From Cryptomeria japonica (lineage: Eukaryota; Streptophyta; Pinopsida; Cupressales; Cupressaceae): DNA of 60,000 nt. Where the stretch lies: NCBI RefSeq assembly GCF_030272615.1, contig NC_081414.1, positions 781,674,119 to 781,734,118 of the forward strand, in the 5' to 3' direction. Numbering within the stretch: position 1 is the first letter of the stretch; each line of letters starts with the position of its first letter. The position numbers and the translations under genes are program-made. Positions 46,806-58,260 of this stretch are shown one piece after another. The notes under the pieces were generated by a model. That model did not search any database and had not been told where the DNA came from. It was given only the letters and a program-made list of their open reading frames with translations.

Positions 46806-47594
46806 TGTTGTCATTCTACACTCAAATGAGAATGGTTGATGTTGTCATTGATGGAAACCAACTGGTAATAGGTTCTACATGTTCACCAGCAACATAGACA
46901 TCATCTATCGGCACCGACGGGCACATTCACCAGCATCTAGATTACATTGGCAATAAAGTATATCGGCACTTAGGCCGACATGAGACAAAGTTTTGTTTAT
47001 ATGAATTATATTATAATGTAATTAACTTTTGTAAGCTGACATGATGTATTGTAAAGAATCATATATGTATGAGATCTAATAGGTCATTTTTGTAATAGGA
47101 TAGAGAGGAAATTATGTAATAATATTATATAGAAGACAACAAAAGGTTTTTTGGTTAAGGTATCTGACTGAGCTTAAACCGATACTGAACCAAGCATTAC
47201 AGATGCTATTTTGAGTAGTACATTATCTTGGATTTAATTATCTATATTGTAGTCGGTGAGACTCTTTCATTGAGCAATGCGCTCTAGGTTGTTGGCCTTC
47301 CTACATGTGCAGGCCCCTATTGTAAGTAATATTTATTCATATTAGCCAGTGAGTAAATATCGTGGGTCACAAATCCAACCGAGGTTTTTCCCTTACCGGG
47401 TTTCCTCGCCAAAACATGTTGTGTTATGGTGTGCATTTATGTTGTCTCTATTATTTCTCTTTGCTACAATATTTCTTGTTTACCGGTACATTAATTTGGG
47501 TTACAAAGTTATAAATAAGTTTAAATATTCAATTAACTAGTTAGGCACCGATTCACCCCACTCCCCCCCTCTCTCAGTGTCTTTGCATCTAACA
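46806..47594 (+). repeat. 3' LTR of B
   Basis: Starts TGTTGTCATTCTACACTC and ends GCATCTAACA, followed by the TTAAT duplication. 789 bp. Confidence 0.9.
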
Positions 47595-47599
47595 TTAAT

Positions 47600-49431
47600 T
47601 AGGGTGCTAAGAATATAGGCATGTACTTCTACACCCTTAAGATCTACTAGAACATATTTTCATAAATAAGTTATTGCATCTTTCTAAGCACCAACCAAAG
47701 TATCCATTCGGGGAGTGATTATACTCCTCAATTCACCTACTCTGCCTATTAACCTCTCCTTCTTTATTCTCAAGTTGTTGATCTTATTTGTTAGATTCAT
47801 GATTTGGACTTCTAAACTACTAGCAAAACTTGAAAGAGGGGCCAAAGATTGTGAAATTGTAGCTAACTACCATTCATATTCCTTTCTCTTTTTGTCAATT
47901 CCTATTGTAAATTTGGATAAAATGAGACATGACTTATAGATTTAACCACTTTCATCTAATGCATCCTGAATACTTTTTATCATAGATTTTAAAACTTCCC
48001 TATCAACCTCAATTATTTTTAAAAATACTTCAAGTCTCATCTCATTAAATTTGTTCAAAACTTTTATATCTGCTAGTTTCTCTAATGATACAAAATCTAA
48101 TTCATCTTTTTTTAACATACCCCTAAGCTTGTCAAAGGGTGTATCACTAGAATCCTGTGTAAGATCAGGCAAAATTTTCTCCAAAACTATGGTTGCGATA
48201 GATATAACCTCTTTTTCTTCAAATGCAAACTTAAGTAAGTCCTCACATGCCTTTATTTGTGCAAGGGTGGCTAATTTAAGTGCTTGAAGAGGGGACAAAG
48301 TACTCAAGTTTACCAAACCATGAGAAAATTCATCCTCATCATCTACAATCTTCTTTCCTTTGTCAAAAATAGTGGCTTTTGTCAAGGTCACTCAAGCCTT
48401 ATTAGTCTTCTCTTCATCCTTCTCCTTCACAACTTTTGTACTTACACCTTTTTCTCCTCTATCACTCTCAGCTTCACCCTTTCTTCCATCACCCATCTCC
48501 CTAGCTATAATCTTTGCAATGATTTCTATCTATAGAGGATCTTGCATAGCTTCACCAGAGTTGTCAACTACTTGATTATCAGTTGTATCATCTGCAGGTT
48601 CATGTCCAATTGGGTCATTTTGTATAGATGGTTGATCCTGAGAAACTTCTATCTATATATGAACTACCGGAGAGTATGTTCACTTGGTTGTCCTTCTGGT
48701 GGGGAGTCATGAATCTCTAAATTAACTTGATAGTTATTCTAGATTTAAAAATTCTCCTCAAAATACCCTTTGTATCAATACTATTTCATCGAATCTTCCA
48801 AACATTAGTTTATTTACACTATTCTTTCTCTAGAAGTTTTCCTTAGCAAGTCCCAAAATTATTGGTATTTCATTTTTTTCATATTAGAACACAACTTTAA
48901 TAAGGTAAGTTCTTTTAACTTCTCATCTTCTAAACTAGTTGTGTGTCTCCGAGCATACAAAATATCATATAACTCTTTCATGATTATGGATGATATCTCA
49001 ATCAATTCGTTGTGAAAATAATTCATATTATGTACAACTACTTCTTCAATAGCTCTCTGAACCTTTTCAGTAGAATTATAATAATATACATAAAGGTTCA
49101 TCAAATTACCTTCATTAATTATTATGTCTATATTTTTTTGTAATGGAAGCACAATAGTGTAGGAACCTTCAATCTTACTAGTTTTGAGAGCTTCATTTAT
49201 CTCAAATTTCTTCTTGCCCACTCTTGTTCTACTAGATTGCTCTCCTTGTGTTTTAGCTTTTTTGGCAAATAGTGCATCACCAAATAAAGGTTTTCTGGCT
49301 ACTCTAGCAAATGCAATAGTTTTCTTAACCTCTCTAACCTCTTCATTTGATTTAGTTTCCTCCTTTGTTGCTACATACTTCCTTGTAGATTTTTCTTTCT
49401 TCTTGTTTTCTACTCCACCAGTTGATGTTGA
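47600..49431 (-). pseudogene. Element G ORF2, C-terminal half
   Basis: - strand continuation of G. From 49431 down: a Lys/Arg linker (KKEKSTRKYVATKEETKSNE), a helical piece 49221-48859, a broken linker, then 48391-47942 with LSTLSPLQALKLATLAQI, LRGMLKKDELDFVSLEKLAD and KSIQDALDESG. A TAA follows and the same frame runs on to KINNLRIKKERLIGRVGELR, then SIITPRMDTLVGA, then TAG (47684-47686). It aligns with A (SPIDLQ...SALDERN...LLPRLQIL) and B (KIENLEKEKGRIRLKARELK). Other stops include TAG at 47867-47869 and about 48538 and 48652, and TGA at about 48388. G is cut at 49432 by H's LTR, so the N-terminal half is missing. Confidence 0.75.
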
Positions 49432-50614
49432 TGTTAGTAGTATCCAAGAAGGAAGAATGAGAGGGGGGCTGAATCAATCTTTATTGGAATATCAAACTTA
49501 ATCACAAAATAAAAATATGATAAACTATAGTAACAACAAAGATAAGCAAATTGAGAGCACAACACATAACACCAAGATTTTGACATGGAAAACCTAGTTA
49601 AGGGAAAAGCCATGAAGGGAACCTAACCACAGTAAGATGATACTCTACAGTAGTATGTGAAAATATTACAATGGGGAATGCACATGCATTCAGTCACACT
49701 GCCTAGATATCACTACTCAAAAGATAATTTCTAGGAAGGCTACAACCCTCAGGGAAGTATCACCGACTTACAATAAGATTTAGACTAGAATCCAAAAGAA
49801 ATGAATTGAAAGAATAGCATCTCCAAATGCCTGATTATAGTTCCGGTTAAGAACAAATGTCTTCTCTACAACACCAAACTCCAAACAACACTTCACCAAA
49901 GGATAAATCTCCTGTTCATACATGAACCTCTCTATGATAATATAGACACAATATTGACACCTAAATTACATGAACATATCACTTATACATACAATTCATC
50001 AACCTTGACAATAAGGTCAGATAAACCCTCAACCCTTAATTACAAAATTACATCACACGATATAAAAATTGACCATGATACCAATATAATGGTTTACATA
50101 GAATAACATGGACCTATATCAAATTCCCAAATGCTCAACTCCACTAGAAATCACACCAAGATCAACTCCAATAGGCTACACCACTAAGAAAACCCGCATA
50201 ACATGAAAATCATCACCAATTCATAGAAACAACCAAAAACTTGCACAATGATCAATGCGGATCACCAAAATAAGTAGGACATGACTACGAAAAACCAACA
50301 AGAACATTACAATCATCAGAAACAATTGCACCAACACCACTTATCAAATCTTCATCGATCAATATCTGAATGCTCAAGAACACAATCAATTAGAAACACA
50401 AGATACTCAAGACCATCCTAAGGAATATCCCAAAAAATCATCACAAGATCTAATTACACCAAAATACACCAAACGAAATACTGAATTCTGCAAAACAATG
50501 ATCAGCAAAACAACACTCCAAACCAGATCATAAGATCTTCCCAATCTGCAATCACTGAAGCAATACATAGAAATATGTTGACATCAATGACAAAAACACA
50601 TCCTATTAGAAACA
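49432..50614 (-). repeat. 3' LTR of element H
   Basis: + strand starts TGTTAGTAGTATCCAAG, followed by a G run and CTGAATCAA. Conserved block at about 49577-49622 (GACATGGAAAACC...AAGGGAAAAGCC). Phrases TAGTTCCGGTTAAG and GAATGCACATGCATTCAGTC are shared with the LTRs at 39212 and 39654. The right end is uncertain: a CA occurs at 50614 but the purine tract lies 22 bp further, at 50637-50648. Confidence 0.72.
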
Positions 50615-50762
50615 ATGATAAAAATTATCTTAAAATATCTCCCTTTGGCATTAATGGCAATATATGAATGTGAAAAGCAATAAATTCAAAGAAAGAAGAT
50701 ATCTCCAACAAACTCCCCCTAAGATCAGGACACATAAAGCATTTTTCACATGATCTCACTAT
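50615..50762 (-). mobile_element. Element H interior, 3' end (split by C)
   Basis: Non-coding. On the - strand it has CTTAGGGGGAGTTTG (50729-50715) and TGCCATTAATGCCAAAGGGA near the LTR, the same purine-box arrangement as A and G. Sequence continuity resumes at 54425 beyond element C. Confidence 0.7.
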
Positions 50763-51724
50763 TGTCAATTGAAAGACATCCAATGATTTATGGTTTAGGG
50801 TTGTCATTGATGGTAAATCTTCTTGGAGATTTGATCTGCGGGTCGTAATTATTCTTATTCAGAAGCAAGTACTAATCGGTAGCTAGTTTACTAGTAAATC
50901 AGGATTATTCTAGTGCCATTTTGGTCTGAAAAGATTTTTGGTTATTGCAGTGATTTTGGTGACAAAGTTTGAGGTGAAAATTATGAGGCCAACAGTGGTG
51001 AATCATTTTGGAAAATTGTTTTGGTTAGGTGATACATTTTGTTAGAAATTGAAGCCAACTTGAAGCTACACATTACATTTTTTATAACTGAGTTGGAAGA
51101 GATTATTTTTCATATGACTGGATATCTAAGATTAAAATGGTGATTAGTTTTCGGTACATTAGTGGTGCTATGATTTGTTTTGGTGCAATTGAGCACATTT
51201 TCACGTGCACATTTGATTCCTTGGTGATCCGGTAATTGACTGAGACAAAAATAGAGCATATAGCAGAGCGAGTAAAGTCAGAGATCTTGTGCTTATCTAG
51301 AACTCATTCTTGCATTATTAGATGCTATTCCAAAGTTATTTAATTTTATTTCCTCATTATTATTAAATTATAATCCAGTGAGACGTCCCTGAAGGTTGTA
51401 GCCTTTCGATTCATTGTAATTGAGCAGTGAGCTCTAGGCAATGAGCTAGAATGCAACTGCATTCCCAATATATGTAATATTTATGTACTCCTGGCTATAG
51501 TATATGAATATTATGGGTTTCAGCCTCACTGTGGTTTTTCTCTTTCCGGATTTCCACGTAAAAATTATAGTGTTGTAGATATGTGTTTTATTCATTTCTT
51601 GCTTATGTTATTTACTATTATACATTGCTTATTGCTATTTGATGGATAAAGAATAAGTTTTTGAGTTTGACCTTTGGTAGAACACTGATTCACGCTCCCC
51701 CTTCTTAGTGTTCCTTGATTCAAA
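50763..51724 (+). repeat. 5' LTR of C
   Basis: Starts near TGTCAATTGAAAGAC and ends near TTCCTTGATTCAA. Conserved block at 51524-51562 (CTCACTGTGGTTTTTCTC...GGATTTCCACG). CACTGATTCACGCTCCCCC precedes the end. Confidence 0.75.
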
Positions 51725-51727
51725 AAA

Positions 51728-51740
51728 TTGGTATCAGAGC
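51728..51740 (+). other. Primer binding site of C
   Basis: TTGGTATCAGAGC, exact initiator Met tRNA complement. Confidence 0.9.
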
Positions 51741-51794
51741 CTAGTTCCTCTATGGAAGCTTAACCGCTTGAGGGAGGTCCAAAAGATTGATCCA

Positions 51795-52960
51795 ATGGAT
51801 TCTGGTTTTCAGAGACAATACAGTGTGGCACTTGAAGATCTTGATACACTAGAAATATGATCTACACATTGAAGAAGAATCTGAATGTTGTTGATGACAT
51901 AATTAATGACTTGTAGGATCAGGCTAACATCTCTAGAGACAAGAGGAAGGAACTGGTGGATAAGTTGAAGGAGAAAGAAGAGAAGATCATGGAATACCAG
52001 GATAAAGTTGATGAAGTTAACAAGCTTGAAAGAGAGAATGTTGCTTTGAAGAAAGAGATACAATCCATTGTGATGAGGCTAACTAAGGAGATTGAGGACC
52101 AGAAGAAGAATGAAGAAAATTGGGTACAATCATTGAAGGAAAGAGAAGATGAATGCTTTAGGCTTACCTATGAGAATGATCAACTGAAGCTTGAGTTGAC
52201 TTGAACAAGAAATAATGGTCAAGAACTTCGAATATATATTGCTACATGGAGGGATTAACTTGCTACTACTAATGAGTACAAAGACAAATTTAAAGCTATC
52301 TCAACAAGGCTTGATGAGATGTTGGAAAGTCAAAGACATGAAAAGGACATGAGAGGTCTAGGATTTCAGAAAGGTTCCTTTGGATCTGGACAAGGCAATG
52401 CAAAACCTAATCAGAAGAAGAAATAAAATCCTTTGGTAAGACAACCTAATACTTACAAATTCAATGGTATATTCTTTACTTGCAATAAGTTTGGTCATAT
52501 GGTGAATCAATGCAAAAGTAGGATAAATAATGGAATGAACAACATGAATAATTTTCCTACCTTTACCAGTCAGTGTTTTGTATGCAATAACTTTGGTCAC
52601 TAGGAAAATATGTGTAGAGCAGTAGTAAATAACTTCCAAAACAAGAGATGCTATGGCTATGGAATTTTTGAACATGTTTCTAACCTATACAGGACAAGAT
52701 AAAATCAAATGAACTTTAGACCTATGTAGAATAATGTTGTTTGTCATGCATGTAACAAAACCGATCACACTACAAAGTACTGCAAAAGAAAGAATAGTGC
52801 TCTGGTAGAAAAGATTAAGTCATTTGAGAAAGGAAAAGTGAAATTAGAGGAGATAAAGGAGAAGAATGAGAAGACGTGGGTAAGAAAAGATGAATCTAGA
52901 GCTGACAATGGGTCTGGACCTAAATCTGGTGCAAGATCTTCATCTGGTAACCAGGGCTTT
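51795..52960 (+). pseudogene. gag: Gag-like protein of C
   Basis: ATG 51795 (MDSGFQRQYSVALEDLDTLE), then a frame change. The coiled-coil frame IYTLKKNLNVVDDIINDL ends at TAG 51914-51916 and continues with DQANISRDKRKELVDKLKEK, which aligns with B across the same amber codon. The open piece to 52201 has ENVALKKEIQSIVMRLTKEI. Four knuckle remnants: FTCNKFGHMVNQC (first Cys lost), CFVCNNFGH, TAG, ENMC; a very degraded third; and CHACNKTDHTTKYC (Gly-His changed to Asp-His). Confidence 0.75.
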
Positions 52961-53515
52961 ATACCTTAGGGGGAGCTTTTCATGTACATTCTCAAAACCC
53001 CCTATTTAGTGGTCTGCAATTGATTCTGGAAGGTTACAGAAGGCTTTAACCATGAGTGCAAATGATATTCGAAAGTTCCTAAGAATATTTGGTGATCCAG
53101 CATGCGATTTGATGAAAATTATGATAACTGGTTGTTGCATTTATTACAGTGGAAAATTAGGTTTTCACATAATACAAGTACATTTATCATAGGTTTAGAT
53201 AAATTAAAGAGTGGGTGGGATAGTCACCTATGATTTTTTGAGACTACTTATGCTGATATATTCAAGTATTTACAAGTATCTTTGAATTTAAATTTTCATC
53301 CACGCCCTATCTTTGGCATTATTATCAAAGCGGGAGAGATAAGGTGAAAAATGTACAATGTAAATGGAGTGTATATATTTCTGCAGGGTTTTTGGGTTTT
53401 TGATCTAAGGGGGAGCCTTAGAACTCTTTCATTCTTGATCTAGTGTACAATTTCTATAGGTTTCAACACTTAACCATTTTTCATAGGTGTTGCCATCAAT
53501 GCCAAAGGGGGAAAT
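52961..53515 (+). other. C interior after Gag, with purine boxes
   Basis: No ORF2 homology seen. Purine boxes TTAGGGGGAGC (about 52968-52978), CTAAGGGGGAGCC (about 53405-53417) and GCCAAAGGGGGAAAT (53501-53515, the PPT). A 30-codon open piece around 53053-53150 (MSANDIRKFLRIFGDPACDL) is unidentified. Confidence 0.6.
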
Positions 53516-54424
53516 TATCGGCAATTGACACTCATCTGGTGCTTTTCGATGCTTGATATATGGTTTATGGTTGTCATTGATGGAAGCTCTTCTTGGATAT
53601 TTGATCTGATGGTCATGATTCTTGTTATTCAGAAGTAAGTGTTAACTGGTAGCTAGTTAACCAATATTTTGGGATTATTCTAGTGTAGTTTTGGTCCAAA
53701 AAGATTTTTGGTGACAAAGTTCAAGGTGAAAATGACGAGGCTCACATTGGTAGAGAACTTTGGAAAATTGTTTTGGTCTAATGATATATTTTGTTAGACA
53801 TTGAAGTTGACTTGGAGGAGATTATTTTTCATATGATCGGATATATAAGATTGAATTAATGATTAGTTTTTAGTGTATTAGTGGTGTGGTGATTTTGTTT
53901 GGTGCAATTGAGTGCAGTTTCAAGTGCACATTTCATTCTCAAGTGATTTGGTAACTGACTAAGACAAAAACAAAGCATATTGCAAAGTGAGTATAGTCAA
54001 AGATCTCGTGCTTACCCAAAACTCATTCTTGCATTGTTAGATGCTATTCTAGAGTTCTTTAATTATATTTACTCATTGTAATTATATTGTAAGTTAGTGA
54101 GACTTCCCTGAATGTTGTAGTCTTCTGAGTAATTATAATTGAGTAGTGAGCTCTAGGCAGTGATCTTGAATGTAAGTACATTTTCCACCTATGTAATATT
54201 TATGTACACCTGAGCATAGTATATGAATATTGTGGGTTCCATCCCCACCGTGGTTTTTTTCTTTCTGGGTTTCCACATAAAAATTCCAGTATTGTGGGTC
54301 GATGGTTTATTTATTGCTTGCTTATGTTCTTTACTGTTATGCATTTCTAACCAGTGGGTAAAGAATGAGTTTTTGAGTTTGATCTCTGACAGATTCACCC
54401 TCCTTTCAATGTTCCTTGATTCTA
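53516..54424 (+). repeat. 3' LTR of C
   Basis: Starts TATCGGCAATTGACAC (the TG end has become TA) and ends near TTCCTTGATTCTA. Many substitutions and small indels relative to the 5' LTR. Confidence 0.75.
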
Positions 54425-54879
54425 ACTCTTTCTACCCCTTTGACAATAATGTCAAAGATCTAAAAATAGAAAACCAAATTTAATCTCCCCCTTTGAATAT
54501 GATTCATGAATCTCAAAAACCTCTCCCCAAAACACAAACTACTCTAGTAGAGGAGCAACACCAACTCACCAATCTGGATTAAAAGATAAGATAGTGAAGT
54601 CAAACAGATTGATTCAATTTAATGTATCTAATTCTCACCAGGAGGTGTGGATACCCCTAACTTGTCTCTCAAATAGACAAATGTATCTGTAGGCAAAGGC
54701 TTGGTGAAAATATCAGCTATTTTTTACTAACTTTCTCTCTCAAGTAATGATACTTGATTGACACATGCTTAGTCTTTTATTGTTGCACCAGATTATTTGA
54801 CATGTCAATAGAACTAGAGTTATCATAATATATAATAGTAGGCTCATCATAAATAACTCTAATATTTTCAACATTTTCT

Positions 54880-55260
54880 TCATCTAGACTACCTAAGTGT
54901 AATTACTAGAAGTAGCAATGTACTTAGCTTCAACAATAGATAAGGACACTAAATCTTGTTTCTTACTAGCCCAAGAAACCAATTTATTTCCCAGAAAGAA
55001 TGCTCCACCAATAGTTCTCTTTTGGTCATCAACATCACCAACCCAAACTGGATCAGTGTAGATGCATAACATGAAATAGTCATTCCTTGGATACCATAAA
55101 CCATAATCCATAGTTCCTTTTAGGTATCGAAATATGCTCTTCACAGCAGTGACATGACTCTCTTTCAGATCAACTTGATATCTAGCAGCCATAAACACAA
55201 CATGCATAATGTACGTCATAGTCTGTGTAATATATAGCAGTCCACCACCATAGATCTGTA
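54880..55260 (-). pseudogene. Copia RNase H (H)
   Basis: A 108-codon frame reads AARYQVDLKESHVTAVKSIF, RYLKGTMDYGLWYPRND, VGDVDDQKRTIGGAFFLGNK and LVSWASKKQDLVSLSIVEAK, the standard copia RT-RNase H end blocks (family form RYLKGT, DWAGD, STSG, SWSSKKQ, STAEAEY). Several active-site neighbours are altered. Confidence 0.87.
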
Positions 55261-55960
55261 CAAACTTTGATTAGCTTTCAAAGATTCATCTTTGCTAAAA
55301 AATTTAGAACCAGTCACCATAGGAGTTCCAATCGATTTTGAGTCATCTAACCTAAGTTTCTTCAACAATTCCTTCACATATTTAATTTGAGATATGAATA
55401 TATCTTTTCCAATCTATCAAATTTGTAAACCTAGGAAACTTTTTTATCTCACCTATCATAGACATCTCAAATTATTTCTGCATATCACCTGAAAAAATAA
55501 TATTGTCAACAAAGACTTCAACAATCAGGATGTTATCATTTTCTATCTTAAAGTATAGATTACTATCAGCAACACCTTTACTAAATCCCAATTTCAACAA
55601 ATATTTATCTAGTCTAGCATACCAGGCAAGCTAGGAACTTTCTTTAGTCCATAAAGAGCTTTCTTCAGTCTACATACCATGCCTAAATCATCTAACAATG
55701 AAAATCCATCAAGTTTCACATTGTAGACTTCTTTCTCAAGATCACCATTCAAAAAGGTATATTTGACATCCATCTAATATACCTTGAAATATTTATAAGT
55801 AGCATAATAAAGCAACAATCTAACAACTTCAAGTCTGGCCACCGGTGAAAAATTATCCTCATAATCTATTCCTTCTTTCTGAGAATATCCTTTACAAACC
55901 TGTCTAGCTTTATTTCTGACAACTTCACCAGCTTCATTCAATTGTTCCTGGATACCCATT
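55260..55960 (-). pseudogene. Copia reverse transcriptase (H)
   Basis: Starts [20 protein letters not shown], then [20 protein letters not shown] at 55959-55774, followed in shifting frames by VYxMDVKYTFLNGDLEKEVY-like and KKALYGLKK-like blocks. The catalytic block at 55513-55499 reads VFVDNI: the second Asp of the FVDD/YVDD motif is Asn, as in E. Confidence 0.85.
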
Positions 55961-56199
55961 TATTATCAATAATATTCTTATCCTTAGGTCTAGGCACAAG
56001 TTCCCAAGTATTATTATTTTCAATCAAATCTAGTTCTTCTTCCATATCTCTCATCGAATTTTCATCTTTTCAAGCTTCAATAACATCTTTAGGTTCAGCT
56101 TTAGAAATAAATCACACTTCTTCAGCAACTAACCTTCTTCTAGTCATCACACCTTTGATCTTATCACCAAAAATCTTATTTTTAGGATGATTTAGTGTT

Positions 56200-57390
56200 A
56201 CATACCTCAGAGTCTTCTAATTGTTTTGATTTTTCAGATTCTTGCACCTCATTACTAGTAGCAACAATATCCAGATTAACTATCACTATGAGATCATTCT
56301 TCTTAGAATCTTCAGTCTAAATAGGATCAAAATCAATATGTTGTCCATCATCATAACCAAATTCACTGATCTCTTTCCAAGGTTCTCATCCACCTTCACA
56401 TTTGCACTCTCCACCATCTTTCTCAATCTCTTGTTGTAGAACCTATTGGATTTACTCTTTGTTGAATATCCCAAGAAAATTCCTCCATCACTTCTATCAT
56501 CAAACTTTCCTATATCGTCATCTCTCTTGATATAACATTTTCTACCAAATACTTTGAAATATCTCATAGTAGGAACATGACCAAACCATATCACATAAGG
56601 GGTCTTACTAGTAGCACCTTTGATGTGAACTCTGTTGAATTTGCCAAAAACATTGCTAATAGATTCTCTCTATTAGATCTTTAGAACATTCCCTTTAATC
56701 TGCATGGTCCTTGCAACATCTAAGATAGTTCTACTCTTCCTTTCAACAACTCCATTTTGTTGATGAGTTCTAGGAGAAAATATTTGTCTTGTAATCCCAC
56801 GCTTCTCATAGAATGAACTGAACTCACCATAACAGTATTATCCACCTCTATCAGATCTCAGACACTTCACCTTCAATCTAGACTCACTCTCAACCTTTGC
56901 TTTTAAAATCTTGAATTTGTCCAATTCTTCTGATTTCTCCTTCAAAAACACAAGCCACATCATCTTGGGATAATCATCAATTAGGAGAATAAAATATCTA
57001 TCACCCTAGACATTTCTAACATTTGTAGGTCTACATAGGTCAATATGCACAAGATCTAGCAATGCATTTGATGTATACTTTTTTCTCTTTAAAGAAGTCA
57101 TTTTTTCTTACCCATCTGACATTCCTTACATACCGGATTAGTAGGCTTAACAATCTTAGGTAGATCTCTAATAGATTATGTAGAGTAGATCTTAATCATT
57201 GGATCAAAATTTACATGACACATTCTCCTATGCCACAACCAACTCTCATCAATCTAATAAATCAAACAAATTTTCTCACTAGCATTCAAATGAAAAATGT
57301 TACCTTTAGTCTTAGTTCCAGATGCAATTTCTATACTAGAGGCATTTAAGATCTTGCATTTTTTATCCCTGAATTGTAGATCAGAACCTT
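56200..57390 (-). pseudogene. Copia integrase (H)
   Basis: The C-terminal piece 56594-56286 reads VPTMRYFKVFGRKCYIKRDD, SDGGIFLGYSTKSKSNRFYN, typical of copia integrase ends. Further up, at 56780-56740, a QQNGVVERKSRT-like block, and near 56880 an SDRGG-like block in broken frames, are consistent with the catalytic core. Confidence 0.78.
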
Positions 57391-57394
57391 TATC

Positions 57395-57620
57395 AACCAT
57401 CTATCCAACACTCAAAACAATATGCTTCAAACCTTCAACATACAAGACATCATCAATGTTATACTCACTATAAATAGAAATAGAACCTCTCCTGCAGATT
57501 ACACAAGCTTTGTCATCTCCAAATTTAACTATTCCACCATCATACCTTTCCATACTCAAAAAATTTCTTTTATTATCGGTCATATGATGTGAACAACCAC
57601 AGTAAATTACCATTCATCTT
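57395..57620 (-). pseudogene. Copia protease / pre-integrase segment (H)
   Basis: A 70-codon frame: CGCSHHMTDNKRNFLSMERY, DGGIVKFGDDKACVICRRGS, DDVLYVEGLKHIVLSVG. In copia elements the first block is the retropepsin active site region (DSGCSHHMTG); here the DSG has become YCGC, so the protease is inactive. The rest is the family GAG-pre-integrase segment. Confidence 0.85.
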
Positions 57621-57779
57621 TCTCTTCAACCTTTGCAGCTAAAGATTTCTCCTCAATAGTATAACTAGTGGAATCAATAAGTACAGGTCCAACATCCTTA
57701 ATGGAAAGGAATATTACTTCATCTCCTTCTGATTCTTCATCTGTAATACCTTTGTGCACAACATAATATTAGTTCTTAT

Positions 57780-58260
57780 AATTTCTATACTTTCGGTTAG
57801 GCTTTTAAAGCTTACCATACTTCTCATGCTTTTCATATCTATCATTCTTATCATGCTTAGCAAACTTATCATGCCCGTCATACTTAGCCATTCTCTCCGA
57901 ACATCTAGAAGAAAAATGTCCTATTTTATTATAAGAAATATTTCAAATGTAACTTTGCATCATACTTACCAACTCCTTTAGGCAATCTTCCGGCAATCAA
58001 TGCTTCAAGTTCATCTAGCTCTCTTTCTTTCTCTTTCATCCAATCATATCCTTGGTCTTGTTCCCTGCCTTGTTGTAATCCTTGATTGCAATCAACTCAT
58101 CATCATCAGGATTTATTCATTCCCAATCATCATCCTTAATCTCTCATTGCTTTCCCTCTTGACTAGGGAAACATTAGGCCTATCCCTGGTTCTTCTTCCA
58201 TCATTCATATCTCTTGTACATTTTGTACATAAGTATCAATGTACATAGTTTTGTGTAGGT
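57780..58260 (-). pseudogene. gag: Copia Gag C-terminus with knuckle remnant (H)
   Basis: - strand frames give KERELDELEALIAGRLPKGV and, in a shifted frame, YNKIGHFSSRCSERM, then a His/Lys/Asp-rich stretch (AKYDGHDKFAKHDKNDRYEK). This matches the layout of copia Gag: a helical segment, one knuckle, then a charged tail leading to protease. Cys residues of the knuckle are partly lost. Confidence 0.65.

Larger units (their letters stand above)
41081..47594 (+). mobile_element. Element B: complete non-autonomous copia-like element with Gag and ORF2
   Basis: LTRs 41081-41849 and 46806-47594, target duplication TTAAT at 41076-41080 and 47595-47599, initiator-Met PBS at about 41851-41863 and purine tract before the 3' LTR. 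The interior carries a broken coiled-coil/zinc-knuckle Gag and an ORF2 homologous to that of A; no pol enzymes. It is inserted in the interior of G, in opposite orientation. Its LTR sequence differs from A's, so the two are separate families sharing a protein plan. Confidence 0.92.
50763..54424 (+). mobile_element. Element C: short non-autonomous copia-like element
   Basis: LTRs about 50763-51724 and 53516-54424, PBS at 51728-51740, purine tract before 53516. Interior only 1.8 kb, with a broken Gag and no recognisable ORF2 or pol. Flanking 5-mers ACTAT (50758-50762) and ACTCT (54425-54429) agree at four of five positions, so the ends may be off by a few bases or the duplication has mutated. 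Inserted in opposite orientation in H. Confidence 0.8.
54425..58260 (-). mobile_element. Element H interior: Ty1/copia gag end, protease, integrase, RT, RNase H
   Basis: On the - strand, Gag knuckle, pre-integrase, integrase, RT and RNase H follow in Ty1/copia order from about 58260 down to 54880, then non-coding DNA leads to the purine boxes at 50615-50762. All parts carry stops or shifts. The 5' end is lost: at about 58260 the sequence changes to unrelated DNA before any N-terminal Gag, PBS or 5' LTR. H is the only pol-bearing element in this cluster with LTRs of the A/B/C/G style. Confidence 0.82.
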
